Shown here: one piece after another, positions 18,265 through 27,242 of the stretch | Position numbering within the stretch: position 1 is the first letter of the stretch | Layout: every line of letters begins with the position of its first letter | DNA from: Desulfuromonas thiophila | GTDB taxonomy: Bacteria > Desulfobacterota > Desulfuromonadia > Desulfuromonadales > Desulfuromonadaceae | DNA: 41,870 nt | Assembly (NCBI RefSeq): GCF_900101955.1 | Contig: NZ_FNAQ01000020.1 | Location: forward strand, 1-41,870 | Direction of reading: 5' to 3' | Program-made: the position numbers and the translations under genes | Notes under the pieces: generated by a model | What the model was told of the DNA's origin: nothing | What the model saw: only the letters and a program-made list of their open reading frames with translations | Database searches by the model: none

Positions 18265-19525
18265 AAAGATTGCTGTTGTCCTCGAACTGACCGAAAAAGG
18301 TCGCGGCGTGACGGCCGGCGAACAGATTGACGCCAGCAAACAGCGCCAGCGCATCCGTGGCCTTGTAGTTGACCAGGCCCCGCACATAGCCATCGGCATC
18401 GGTCGGTGAATAGTAGGTAAACAGCGACAGCAGCAGATTCTGGCCCAGCAGCTGACGGGTCAGCCGCAGGGTCAGCAACTGGCGGTTTTCGTCACGCGGC
18501 CGTTGACCCGCCGGCAGACTGCGGCGGTAGGCGCCATAGGCGTCGAGCCGTTCGAGATAGTACTGCAGCGCGGCGGTAAAATCACGGGCCAGTTCCCGCT
18601 CATAGCCCAGCAGTAAACGGTATTCGCTGTTGGGCAGCAGGGGATCGCGGCCGGTGCGGTCAGCCAGGCTGTCGTAATAGCCGATTTCGGCATGCAGCAA
18701 ACCGGCCCCGAGCGGCCCCCGCAGGCTGGCACCATAAACCCGCAGGCGCGGAAAGGTCATACGCTCACGGACAGGAGCAAAACCTAGCGGATTCTTCCAG
18801 TAGCCATCGTAACCATACAGGGCCAGCTCGTAGCCGGCCAGGGTGCGTGACAGCCGCAGGGCGATTTCATCCTCGACCAGCAGACGGCTGCGGCGGTCGA
18901 CCTGAAGAATCGCGTCACGGCCGACCCGGCGGCCCAGCTGCGGATTGAAATAGGACAGCCGCTCACCGCTGATGTAACGGTCAGCCTCGAAGCCCGGCAT
19001 GTAGGCGATATCGAGGGTGACGGCACCCCAAAACAGGCTGATCAGGGCGGCATCGGACGGCGCCTTGAGATAATCCTCATCGCGGCCGAGAAAGAAGGCC
19101 TGCCAGTCCTTGGGAAACAGATCGTTGATGAACAGCAAATCGCCGGTGCCCCAGGTAAGGATCTGGCGGCCGAGCTTGACATCGACGGCAGCGGCCGGGG
19201 TCAACAGCACATAGGCTTCCCGCAGATCGAGCGGACCGCTGCCGCGTTCGAGATCGAGCTCGGTTTCCGGCGCAGCCTCGTCCGCCACCAGATCGGCACG
19301 CAGCTGCCACAGCGCCAGGGTGCCGTAATGGCTCAGCTGGGACTGCAGCCGGGCCTCGTTGAGCAGGGCACGGCGCTGGTGATCAGCGTCACGCAGGCGC
19401 AGACCGCTGCGCAGATCGGCAAAACCGTGCAGCTCCCAGGCGCGGACCGGCACCGCCGACAACAGAACCAGGCAAAACAGCCAGCCAAGGGCGGCAGCCA
19501 GCCACCCCCTGGCGCGCCACGCCAT
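18239..19525 (-). CDS. Outer-membrane beta-barrel protein (DUF1302-like)
   Basis: Predicted outer-membrane protein of 428 residues. It starts with a signal peptide (WLAAALGWLFCLVLLSAVPVRA), then alternating aromatic-rich strands, and ends in VRYSF with the C-terminal Phe expected of BAM-inserted barrels. The features DLREAYVLLTP, LGRQILTWGTGD and DLFPKDW resemble the DUF1302/alginate-porin-like group often encoded beside RND permeases. The ATG at 19525 overlaps the stop of the LolA-like gene (TGATG). It probably completes an envelope-spanning export route with the two upstream genes. The substrate is unknown. Confidence 0.82.
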   Translation of the reverse strand: MAWRARGWLAAALGWLFCLVLLSAVPVRAWELHGFADLRSGLRLRDADHQRRALLNEARLQSQLSHYGTLALWQLRADLVADEAAPETELDLERGSGPLDLREAYVLLTPAAAVDVKLGRQILTWGTGDLLFINDLFPKDWQAFFLGRDEDYLKAPSDAALISLFWGAVTLDIAYMPGFEADRYISGERLSYFNPQLGRRVGRDAILQVDRRSRLLVEDEIALRLSRTLAGYELALYGYDGYWKNPLGFAPVRERMTFPRLRVYGASLRGPLGAGLLHAEIGYYDSLADRTGRDPLLPNSEYRLLLGYERELARDFTAALQYYLERLDAYGAYRRSLPAGQRPRDENRQLLTLRLTRQLLGQNLLLSLFTYYSPTDADGYVRGLVNYKATDALALFAGVNLFAGRHAATFFGQFEDNSNLYGGVRYSF

Positions 19526-20304
19526 CAATGCAGCACCTCGCGCGGCGGCCGTCGCAGAAAACGCTCGGTAAAGATACGCTCGTTCAGCCCCAGATCGTAG
19601 GCCACGCCACTGAAACGGTTTTCGGTACTGCTGTCGCGCAGCAGATCACGCGCCACGGCATGCGTCACCGTGGCAAACCCCTGGATGGTTTCGACCTGCA
19701 GGGCCTCTACCTGACGATAAAGCCGGTCGCTGCTGTCGTAGTAATCCGCCTTGAGCGGCAGAAAGGTCTGCTTGTCGATGCGGGTGACAAAACGGCCGAA
19801 CTCAACACTGGCCGGATTCTTCGGCCGGCTCTCAATGACATAGTGGCTGTCGGTTTCTTCCAGCAGCACATGGGTGTCCTCACGGGTGCTGCGACCCGAC
19901 ACGTCCTCATAGAGAAAATCAGAGCCGACGAAGCTGGTACGCTTGTCGCCCGGTGCTATGCGCTTGACCAGATTCAGCGCCGGCAGCCACAGCCAGCGAT
20001 CATCCTCGGCGGCCGGATTCTTCCACACCAGATAGGCCATCTTGTTGACATCGGCCGGCGCTTCGAAATAGGCATAGAAGCGCTGCCGGCCATCGGCTTC
20101 GTTGCGCCGCAGCAGGGTAAATCGGCGCTGGCGCTCCAGGCCGCTGGCATCGCGAATGGTCATTTCGACCCGGGCGCGGCCATCGGCGCCGGCGTAGTAG
20201 GCCGCCTGATTGGCCCGCTCGACAATTTCCTGGGCATCGAGAGCCAGCAACGGAGCCGGCACCAGCAGCAACAGCACGACAACACACCAGAAACGCGGAT
20301 GCAT
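19525..20304 (-). CDS. LolA-like outer-membrane lipoprotein-sorting family protein
   Basis: Periplasmic protein of about 259 residues with a signal peptide (FWCVVVLLLLVPAPLLA). The mature part has the LolA/LolB-like half-barrel pattern seen in the family annotated as outer-membrane lipoprotein-sorting proteins (MTIRDASGLERQRRFTLL, NKMAYLVWKNP, LWLPALNLVKRI, GSDFLYEDVSGR). In this context it is unlikely to be LolA itself; a lipid or lipophilic-molecule shuttle between the RND permease and the barrel is the inference. The start is taken at 20304 because AAAGGAG is about ten bases upstream; the ATG at 20313, which overlaps the RND stop, has the same site only one base away. Confidence 0.82.
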   Translation of the reverse strand: MHPRFWCVVVLLLLVPAPLLALDAQEIVERANQAAYYAGADGRARVEMTIRDASGLERQRRFTLLRRNEADGRQRFYAYFEAPADVNKMAYLVWKNPAAEDDRWLWLPALNLVKRIAPGDKRTSFVGSDFLYEDVSGRSTREDTHVLLEETDSHYVIESRPKNPASVEFGRFVTRIDKQTFLPLKADYYDSSDRLYRQVEALQVETIQGFATVTHAVARDLLRDSSTENRFSGVAYDLGLNERIFTERFLRRPPREVLH

Positions 20305-20309
20305 GGGGT

Positions 20310-23306
20310 TCATTCTCCTTTGGGTTCGGCAGCGCCCGGCGGAAACAGCCAGCGCCGCAGCAACCGCACCAGCACCGGCAACAGCAGCAGGGTGGCCAGC
20401 CAGGATACGGTCATGATGGTGGCCAAAAAGAAGCCGACCGTTTTATAGGGCACCAGCGGCGCCAGCAGCAGGGGAGTAAAGCCGACCGCCACGGTAATGG
20501 CGTTGCGGCTGATGGCCCGGGCCGGCTCGCGAAACATGGCGGCACAGCTGGCAGGCCAGTCTTGCCCGGTGCGACACAGTTCGCGGGCCCGCTGCAGGAA
20601 ATGAATGGCGAAATCGACACTTAAGCCCAGCGTCAGTGAGGACAGCACCGCCACCGGCATGTCGTAATCCTTGCCGACCAGGCCGATGATACCGTAAATC
20701 AGGGCAATGGTCACGCTCAGCGGGATCATCGCCAGGGCGCCCCACAGCGGCGAACGGAACAACAGCATCATCATCACCAGCACCACGACAAAGCTGCCGC
20801 CAAGAGAGGAAAGCATGCCGCGCACCATCTTGTCCTGCCACACCACGTTGATGTAGGTCAGGCCGGCCCAGCCGGTCACCAGCTCCTGCGGCGGCGTATT
20901 CTGCCGCAGATAGCCCTCCACCGCCGCCACCACCTGTTCCATGTCCCGGTTGTCACCGCTCTTGAGCTGCAGCCACAGGTTGGCTTCGCGGTAATCACGC
21001 GTCACCAGATGAAACAGACTGTCCTTTTTCTTCATGCCCTCAAGCTGGACAAACACCTGAGCCGTCGCCGCAGCCGTAGCCGGCACGGCAAAATGCGCGG
21101 CATTGCGCTGGCGATACAGCTCAATCTCGGCGGCACTGCCACCCACCGGCGGTTCGCGATAGCTCAGTTCGTAGGCCGCCTTCTTCAGCGCATCAACCAC
21201 CGAGGAACTTTTGCCCACCTGCGGCACCTGTTGCAGATACTGCTGCAGCCCTTCAAGATAGCGCAGCATCTCGGGCCGTTTGAACGGCGGCGCGGTGGTC
21301 TCGGCCTGCTGCTCCAGCACCAGCGCGGCAAATGAAGCCTGGCTGTGACGCTCGCACAGGGCCAGTGCCGTATCGAGCAGGGCCTCTCCAGTTACCGGCG
21401 GCCCTGCCGCCAATTCCGTCAACAGCTGCCGCGCCTCGCTTCCGGCCAGCACACCGGCCGCCGCCAGCTCCTGCCGCAGCCGTTCCCCATCAAGGCCGAC
21501 AGGGTCAAGATACTGCAGGGCATCGGCCAGAGCAGCCCAGCCGGCCAAAAAGCCCCGGTCGAGTTGCTCCGCCTGTTGCAGCAGCTCGAAGAAACAGCGA
21601 TTGACATCGCAGCCAGCCAGACGGCGCTGTTCCGCGCTCAGCCGCTGCAGGGTCTCGAGCAGCACAGCGGTTTCCGCTGGCCGGCTGGCACCAAAACGCT
21701 GCTGCAACGCCGCCGCGATGCGCTGGGCCTTTTCGTCGCAGCCGCAACCCTCCGGCTTCAGCGGCGCAAAGGTCAGATAAGCGGTGTAGGTACCACCAAA
21801 ATGGTGGTTAAGAATGGCGTCGGCCTGCCGGATTTCATGCTGCGGGCTGAACCATTTGACCGGATTGTCGTTGACACTGATGCGGCTGATGCCGTAACCC
21901 GCCAGCACCAGCAGGATAAGCGTCAGCATGCCGATGGCGCCACCGCGCCGCTGCGTCAAGCGGCCAAGGGCGACCAGGGGGCCTGTCAGCAGGGTCGCCG
22001 GGGCCGCCGCACCGGCCGGCAGCAACTGCCGGCTGGCCAGCCGTTCTTCCGATACCGCCAGGGCAATATAGGCCGGAATCAGCGTCATGCTGAGCAGCCA
22101 GGCAACCGCGACACCAAAAGCCACATGCAGACCGAACACCTGCACCGGCGGAATCGGGGTGAAAGCCAGCGAAGCAAAGCCGGCGATAGTGGTCAGACTG
22201 GTGTAGAGCATGGGGGCAAACAGATGACCGATGACATGCTCGACCGCGCGCTTCTTGTCACCGAAGCGCGGATAGACATCATAGAACTCGCTGAGGATAT
22301 GCACCGAATCGGCCACGGCGATGGGCATCAGAAAGATGGCGATCATCGAGCTCATGATGTGGACATCGTAGCCCAGACCTATCAGCAGTCCCATGGCACA
22401 GATCACACTCAACAGGGCCACCACCATAGGTGCGACAATCAGCGCCAGACTACGGAAAAACAGCCACAACAGCGCGAAAATTGCCAGCCCGGCCAGCGGT
22501 GCCGAGGTCGCCATCTGGATCAGCATCTCGACTCCGAAGGTGTCCTCCGCCACCGGCAGGCCGGTAATCAGCACCCGATCCTGCGCCGGCCAGTCGGCGG
22601 TGAGGTGACGCACCAGGTTGGCGACATTATGGCTGAAGGTCTTATCGACGATAGGCAGATAAAGGCACAGCGCCCGCTCGTCCTCGGACACCAGGGTGCC
22701 GGCGTACAGCGGATTGCCCATGGCGTCGTCGCGGATAACGCGCGCCTGAGCCTCCGTGTGCGGCGGCTGCTCCATCAGGTATTCCAGCCGCAGCGACCCC
22801 AGTTCAGCCTGCTTGATATTGTCAACGACACTGGGGGCAATCAATTCATGGGCCACCAGGGCACTGGTGCCGTCAGCGGTGAACAGCCGGTTGGGATCAT
22901 GATTGAAGGCGCGGTTGAGCAGACGCTGCCAGCCCGACTGCGGCGCCAGATCAAGACGCACCTCGGGCTCGCCCGGCAGGTGCAGGCCAACCGCGCCGGC
23001 CGCCGGTTGCAGATGCAGCAGCTGACGCGTCAGCCGGTCGATGCGGCCAAGGGTGTCGACATTGAAGACCCCGGCCGGATGGCTTTCGTTAACGATGCCG
23101 ACAATAACAAAATCATAGAGGGCGTATTTCTGCTTGACCTGATGATGAAACTGCCGCACCGGCTCATCGGCCGCCAGCATGTTTTCCGGGTCGTTGTCAA
23201 AATGCACGCGGGGGAATTGCAGGGCAAAGGCCAGGGTGGCCAGCAGGGCCAGCAGCAGTACCAGACGCGGATAGCGCAGGCTCAGACGGGTCAACAGCAG
23301 CTTCAT
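20310..23306 (-). CDS. RND/MMPL-superfamily transporter
   Basis: Inner-membrane permease of 998 residues. One N-terminal helix (LVLLLALLATLAFALQF) precedes a large periplasmic domain, then five helices including the sterol-sensing-like MSSMIAIFLMPIAVADSVHIL; this half is repeated after about residue 450 with a second periplasmic domain and the matching VLSSLTLGLSVDFAIHFL block. It belongs to the proton-driven RND/MMPL group that moves lipids or hydrophobic compounds. The second periplasmic domain is long, helical and holds two cysteine pairs (GCGCDEKAQ and AGCDVNRC). GGAG precedes the ATG. No membrane-fusion adaptor gene is present; the downstream LolA-like and barrel genes replace it. Confidence 0.9.
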   Translation of the reverse strand: MKLLLTRLSLRYPRLVLLLALLATLAFALQFPRVHFDNDPENMLAADEPVRQFHHQVKQKYALYDFVIVGIVNESHPAGVFNVDTLGRIDRLTRQLLHLQPAAGAVGLHLPGEPEVRLDLAPQSGWQRLLNRAFNHDPNRLFTADGTSALVAHELIAPSVVDNIKQAELGSLRLEYLMEQPPHTEAQARVIRDDAMGNPLYAGTLVSEDERALCLYLPIVDKTFSHNVANLVRHLTADWPAQDRVLITGLPVAEDTFGVEMLIQMATSAPLAGLAIFALLWLFFRSLALIVAPMVVALLSVICAMGLLIGLGYDVHIMSSMIAIFLMPIAVADSVHILSEFYDVYPRFGDKKRAVEHVIGHLFAPMLYTSLTTIAGFASLAFTPIPPVQVFGLHVAFGVAVAWLLSMTLIPAYIALAVSEERLASRQLLPAGAAAPATLLTGPLVALGRLTQRRGGAIGMLTLILLVLAGYGISRISVNDNPVKWFSPQHEIRQADAILNHHFGGTYTAYLTFAPLKPEGCGCDEKAQRIAAALQQRFGASRPAETAVLLETLQRLSAEQRRLAGCDVNRCFFELLQQAEQLDRGFLAGWAALADALQYLDPVGLDGERLRQELAAAGVLAGSEARQLLTELAAGPPVTGEALLDTALALCERHSQASFAALVLEQQAETTAPPFKRPEMLRYLEGLQQYLQQVPQVGKSSSVVDALKKAAYELSYREPPVGGSAAEIELYRQRNAAHFAVPATAAATAQVFVQLEGMKKKDSLFHLVTRDYREANLWLQLKSGDNRDMEQVVAAVEGYLRQNTPPQELVTGWAGLTYINVVWQDKMVRGMLSSLGGSFVVVLVMMMLLFRSPLWGALAMIPLSVTIALIYGIIGLVGKDYDMPVAVLSSLTLGLSVDFAIHFLQRARELCRTGQDWPASCAAMFREPARAISRNAITVAVGFTPLLLAPLVPYKTVGFFLATIMTVSWLATLLLLPVLVRLLRRWLFPPGAAEPKGE

Positions 23307-23430
23307 GAAATCTCCGTGAACAACGCGAATCAGGGGAGGCGGGTAAACACCTTGTGTCTGCCGTTGTCCTTACCACAGCCTCATCAAACAGTCAAAAACA
23401 TATATATTGTATTTTGAATGTTTTGGCCAC

Positions 23431-23457
23431 AAAAAACCCCGGCAACGGGCCGGGGTT
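23431..23457 (-). terminator. Terminator of cheV
   Basis: On the minus strand a 9-bp perfect stem (AACCCCGGC with GCCGGGGTT) and a 5-nt loop are followed by a T run. It isolates cheV from the RND operon. Confidence 0.88.
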
Positions 23458-23483
23458 GGCGCGAACAGGCGTGACACCGCCAC

Positions 23484-24446
23484 TCAGGGTTCCAGACAGA
23501 ACCGGTCAACCAGCGACACCACCTTGGTCACGTCGGGTTTGCTGGTATAGGCATCGGCGCCCACCTCGTCACACTTGTGCGAGGTGTTCTCATTGATCAG
23601 GCTCGAATACATGACCACCCGGATATGGCGCAGTTGCGGATCTTCCTTGATACGGCGGCACAGGGCCAGGCCATCGAGTTCCGGCATCTCGATATCGGAC
23701 ACCACCAGCGTCGGCAACACACCCTGCTCCCGCGCCTGCTGGATGGCGTTCCAACAGGCCAGGCCGTCACCAAAGCCCTGCACCTGCTCATAGCCGGCAT
23801 TGATCAGTACCCGCAGAATGCCCTGCCGGATCAGGGTCGAATCCTCGGCGAAGAACAGCTTGACATCGGCCCGATGACGCTTGCGCTCGGGCGCCGGCAC
23901 CTCCACCTCAATGGAAGATTCACCAAAGCTGGCGCCGTTGCCGAATACCTCGTAGGCGATATGTTCCATGTCAACGATGAGAATATCACGCTCGGCCACC
24001 GTCACCGTGCCGGTGAAGCGGGGCCGATAAGCCTCGAAAAAGCGATCCATCGGCTTGACCTGCGACCAGGACAAACGATGAATCTGATCGACACCGTCGA
24101 CCAGAAAGGCAATCACCTCGTCATTGAACTCGCACACCAGCACCACCTGGCGGTTTCGCCCACTCCCCCCGTTGCCAACCGAGCCAACAGACAGCAGGCC
24201 AACCTTGCCGGTATGGCGCGCCAGATCAATCAGCGGAATGGTATCACCTCGCAGCAACAGGGTTCCCAGCAACGACGGGTGGGCATCGGGCAGGCGGGTC
24301 AGCTCTCCGGTATCATAGGGCACGATTTCACGCAACTTATGGACATTGATGCCAAAGGACTGGCCCTGCAGATAATACTCCAGTATCTCGAATTCGTTGG
24401 TGCCGGCTTCAAGCAAAATGCCTTTGTTCTTCTGTACCATCGTCAT
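23484..24446 (-). CDS. cheV: Chemotaxis protein CheV (CheW-receiver fusion)
   Basis: Coupling protein of 320 residues with an N-terminal CheW domain (about 15-170; YYLQGQSFGINVHKLREIVPY, LLGTLLLRGDTIPLIDL) and a C-terminal receiver domain (about 195-318; AEDSTLIRQGI, phospho-site Asp in VVSDIEMPELDG, Lys in YTSKPD). It links receptors to CheA and its phosphorylation by CheA is thought to tune adaptation. A glycine/serine-rich loop (VGSVGNGGSG) lies inside the CheW part. The ATG at 24446 follows GGAGGAG. It is a single-gene unit, far from the che operon at the left of the window. Confidence 0.95.
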   Translation of the reverse strand: MTMVQKNKGILLEAGTNEFEILEYYLQGQSFGINVHKLREIVPYDTGELTRLPDAHPSLLGTLLLRGDTIPLIDLARHTGKVGLLSVGSVGNGGSGRNRQVVLVCEFNDEVIAFLVDGVDQIHRLSWSQVKPMDRFFEAYRPRFTGTVTVAERDILIVDMEHIAYEVFGNGASFGESSIEVEVPAPERKRHRADVKLFFAEDSTLIRQGILRVLINAGYEQVQGFGDGLACWNAIQQAREQGVLPTLVVSDIEMPELDGLALCRRIKEDPQLRHIRVVMYSSLINENTSHKCDEVGADAYTSKPDVTKVVSLVDRFCLEP

Positions 24447-24837
24447 CCGCCACTCCTCCGGTGTGCCACGCGCGGGCACTGTTGATTGGCCAGGTCGGAA
24501 CGGCCGCCCCAACCCAAGTCACCACCCAGCCATGAACATGACAGCCCGTTCAGCATCCGTCTGCCAGCAACCAACGCTGTCATTTCCTTCTGTCCTCAGG
24601 CCGCCGACGGATGCAACGGTCCTGCCAATTTCCGACTATACCACCAGCGTAGCCGGAATCAGCCGATATATAACATAAAAATCCGCCGACGCGCAGTGCC
24701 GCAAATGCACTTGACCTGTTTCCGGCACAGCCGTTAGGCTGCGGGCCAGGCTTTTTTACCGCCAGGCGACCGGATTTGCCGGCCCCGCGGTGGTTCTTTC
24801 CGTTTGTAACCCGGCTGTACCGAAAAGGAGATGTATT
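24447..24837. other. Intergenic region between cheV and the TRAP operon
   Basis: 391 nt holding the divergent promoters of cheV and the first dctP. No gene is supported. On the plus strand a TTGACC box about 125 nt before dctP has no convincing -10. A direct repeat GCCAGGC flanks a T6 run near 24750. Nothing else stands out. Confidence 0.5.
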
Positions 24838-25881
24838 GTGTCCGGATCTGTTCTTTCCCGTCTGCTTACCGTCCTGATGGCGTTTATCGCCTTCACCAGC
24901 ACCGGCCATAGCCGCGACCTGAGCATTCTGCAGCAATGGCAACCGGCCTTCGATCCCAGCGGAGCCGAATACACCTATATTCTGTCCAATGTCGATCATC
25001 CGGCCATCGCCGGCATCGGCGTGGGCTACAAAATTCGCGACCGCTTGTGGCAGGAATCGGGGGGCCGGCTCTATGTCGATTTCCGGCCGCTGGCCCAACT
25101 CGGCGGGGAAAAAGATGTGGTCAGCAAGCTCAAGCTGGGCGCGGTTCAGGGCATGCTCTGTTCGTCGGTAGCCGCCGCCAACATCGCGCCGGTTCTCGGC
25201 ATCGTCAACCTGCCGTTTCTGATCGACAGCCCGCAAAAGCTTGAAACCTTCCGCGCCCGGCCGGAACTGTTCGAACCGTTTCGCGCCGCTGCCCGCCAGC
25301 AGGGCATCGAGGTCATCGACTTCACCGGCTACGGCAGCTACGGCTGGGCCACCACCCGCCCGGTACGATCCCTGGCCGACGCCGCCAGCGTCAATTTCCG
25401 CATTGCCCAGGCACCGGTCAATGCCGATGTTTACAAGGCCTGGAAACTCAAATTCACCGTCATGCCCTGGCCCGACGTGCCCCAGGCCCTGCAAACCGGC
25501 GTCATCGACGGCCTTGATCACACCCCCATGGTCTGCAGCATCACCAAAAAATTCGACGTCGCCCGCTATTTCACCGATCTGCATTACGCCCAGGGGCTCT
25601 ACATTCACCTGGTCAACAAGCGCTGGCTTGATCGCCTGCCGGAGGATCTGCGCCAGCTGTTTCTGCGCGTGGTAGCGGAGGAAAGCGCCAGTGCCCGTCA
25701 GCAGACTGAACTGCAGCAACAGCAGCAGATCGCCGAGGCCCAGGCGGCTGGCGTCACCTTCCTGACCCTGCCCGACAGCGAGCGGGACGAACTGCGGCGG
25801 CAGGCCGAGCCGGTCATTGAAAAATGGCGCGCCACCATCGGGCCAGCCTATCTCGACCTGGTGCGCCAGCAGCTGCACTGA
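24838..25881 (+). CDS. dctP: TRAP transporter solute-binding protein, DctP family (copy 1)
   Basis: Periplasmic binding protein of 347 residues that delivers a substrate, usually a carboxylate, to the DctQM permease. A signal peptide (LLTVLMAFIAFTSTGHS) is followed by the DctP fold; the substrate-contact Arg is in NFRIAQAPVNADVYKAW, and WPDVPQALQTGVIDGLDH is typical. The start is a GTG at 24838 with AAGGAG seven bases upstream; an earlier in-frame ATG lacks a ribosome site. It is followed by a perfect terminator and then by a close paralogue, so both appear to be separate outputs of one locus. The substrate is not deducible. Confidence 0.92.
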   Translation: MSGSVLSRLLTVLMAFIAFTSTGHSRDLSILQQWQPAFDPSGAEYTYILSNVDHPAIAGIGVGYKIRDRLWQESGGRLYVDFRPLAQLGGEKDVVSKLKLGAVQGMLCSSVAAANIAPVLGIVNLPFLIDSPQKLETFRARPELFEPFRAAARQQGIEVIDFTGYGSYGWATTRPVRSLADAASVNFRIAQAPVNADVYKAWKLKFTVMPWPDVPQALQTGVIDGLDHTPMVCSITKKFDVARYFTDLHYAQGLYIHLVNKRWLDRLPEDLRQLFLRVVAEESASARQQTELQQQQQIAEAQAAGVTFLTLPDSERDELRRQAEPVIEKWRATIGPAYLDLVRQQLH

Positions 25882-25901
25882 CACCCACCCTTGCTTCCCC
25901 G

Positions 25902-25937
25902 CGGCGCCGGCCCACGTCTGGGCCGGCGCCGTCTTTT
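25902..25937 (+). terminator. Terminator after the first dctP
   Basis: A 13-bp perfect stem (CGGCGCCGGCCCA with its complement, 25902-25914 and 25919-25931) and a 4-nt loop are followed by TCTTTT. Confidence 0.9.
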
Positions 25938-25975
25938 ACGACAAAACGCCTGTTTGAGCCTGCGGAAAAACGCCG

Positions 25976-26030
25976 AATAAAAAACGATTTTATTTTGCAG
26001 GGTCAGCGCCCGTGCGCTAGAACTGGCGCT
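25976..26030 (+). promoter_or_regulatory. Possible promoter/leader of the second dctP
   Basis: An A/T-only inverted repeat (AATAAAA with TTTTATT, 25976-25982 and 25988-25994) is followed by a weak -35/-10 pair (TTGCAG at 25995, TAGAAC at 26018, 17 nt apart) and a second repeat AGCGCC/GGCGCT. It suggests an independent start for the second half of the locus. Confidence 0.28.
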
Positions 26031-26104
26031 CAAAGCAGTCCGGCCGACCCGCGCGGCCGGCTTTTATCTGTTCGTTCCCTTCAGACCCGACAAGGAATAC
26101 CGCC

Positions 26105-27139
26105 ATGACCCGTCTGACCACTGCCCTGCTGACCCTGCTCTGCCTTCTGTGCCTGCCGTTGACGGCGGTGGCCAATGATGCCCTGGCTCGCTGGCAACCA
26201 AACTTTGACCCCTCCGGCGCCGAATACACCTATCTGGTGTCCAACGTTTCTCATCCCGGCATTGAGGGTGTCGGGGTCGGCTTCCGTATCCGTGACCGCG
26301 TCTGGCAGGAATCGGGTGGCCGGCTCTATGTCGATTTCCGCCCCCTGTCCCAGCTTGGCGGTGAAAAGGACGTGCTCAACAAGCTGAAGATGGGCGCCAT
26401 CCAGGGCATGCTGTGTTCATCGGTGGCAGCCGCTAATCTGGCGCCGCTGCTGGGCATCGTCAATCTGCCCTTCGTGGTCGACAGCTTCGATAAACTTGAC
26501 CGCTTCCGCGCCACACCGGAGCTGTTTGAACCCTTCAGCAACTGTGCCCTGCCGGCCGGCGTACGGGTTCTCGATATCACCGGTTATGGCCCCTACGGTT
26601 GGGCCACCACCACGCCGGTGCGCACCCTGGAAGAAGCCGCCAGCGTCCGTTTCCGCATCGCCGAAGCACCCGTCAACGCCGATATCTACAAGGCCTGGGG
26701 TCTGAAGTTCACCGCGCTGCCCTGGCCCGACGTGCCGCAGGCCCTGCAGACCGGCGTGATCAACGGTCTCGATCACAGTCCGATCGTCTGCAACATCACC
26801 AAGAAGTTCGACGTCGCCCGTCATTTCACCGAGGTCAATTACGCTCAGGGCCTGTTTGTCCATCTGGTCAACGAACGCTGGCTGCAGCGCCTGCCCGAGG
26901 ATCTGCGCGCCATTCTGCTGCGGGTGGTGGCCGAGGAGAGTGCCGACACGCGCCAGCGCACCCGCATCCAGTACGATGAACAGGTGGCGGCAGCCAAGGC
27001 GGCCGGCGTTCAGTTCTATCCGCTGTCGGCCGCGCAGCAGCAAACCCTTGTCGAGTTGGCCGCGCCTGTGTATAAACGGTGGGAAGAACGAATCGGTGCC
27101 GACTACCTGGCCAAGGCCCGCCAGCTGCTGGCGCCCTGA
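26105..27139 (+). CDS. dctP: TRAP transporter solute-binding protein, DctP family (copy 2)
   Basis: Periplasmic solute-binding protein of 344 residues with a signal peptide (LLTLLCLLCLPLTAVA). It aligns over its full length with the preceding gene, sharing long blocks such as FDPSGAEYTY, RLYVDFRPL, MLCSSVAAAN, PVNAD and WPDVPQALQTGVI, so the pair arose by tandem duplication. The changes cluster outside these blocks, for instance at NCALPAG against ARQQG, and in the C-terminal helices. Ligand-site residues are mostly shared, so the specificities may be close. AAGGA precedes the ATG. A terminator hairpin separates it from dctQ. Confidence 0.92.
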   Translation: MTRLTTALLTLLCLLCLPLTAVANDALARWQPNFDPSGAEYTYLVSNVSHPGIEGVGVGFRIRDRVWQESGGRLYVDFRPLSQLGGEKDVLNKLKMGAIQGMLCSSVAAANLAPLLGIVNLPFVVDSFDKLDRFRATPELFEPFSNCALPAGVRVLDITGYGPYGWATTTPVRTLEEAASVRFRIAEAPVNADIYKAWGLKFTALPWPDVPQALQTGVINGLDHSPIVCNITKKFDVARHFTEVNYAQGLFVHLVNERWLQRLPEDLRAILLRVVAEESADTRQRTRIQYDEQVAAAKAAGVQFYPLSAAQQQTLVELAAPVYKRWEERIGADYLAKARQLLAP

Positions 27140-27179
27140 CGCCGGCCTGCCGCTAACGCGGCCCTGCGTGATCACATCC

Positions 27180-27208
27180 AACGGCCGGAGATTTGCTCCG
27201 GCCGTTTT
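27180..27208 (+). terminator. Terminator/attenuator between dctP2 and dctQ
   Basis: An 11-bp perfect stem (AACGGCCGGAG with CTCCGGCCGTT) and a 5-nt loop are followed by TTGC, so the T run is short. It is likely to let only some transcripts reach the membrane genes. Confidence 0.75.
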
Positions 27209-27242
27209 GCGTTGAACCTCCTGCAGAAAGAATCTGGTCCCC

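Noticed and set aside
21345-23417. A 690-codon open frame opposite the RND permease
   Set aside because: Gln/Arg/His-rich composition with no hydrophobic core is typical of an antisense shadow; the minus-strand permease is clear.
26024-26040. Sigma-54-type promoter before the second dctP
   Set aside because: The GG and GC elements are 8 nt apart, not the required 10.
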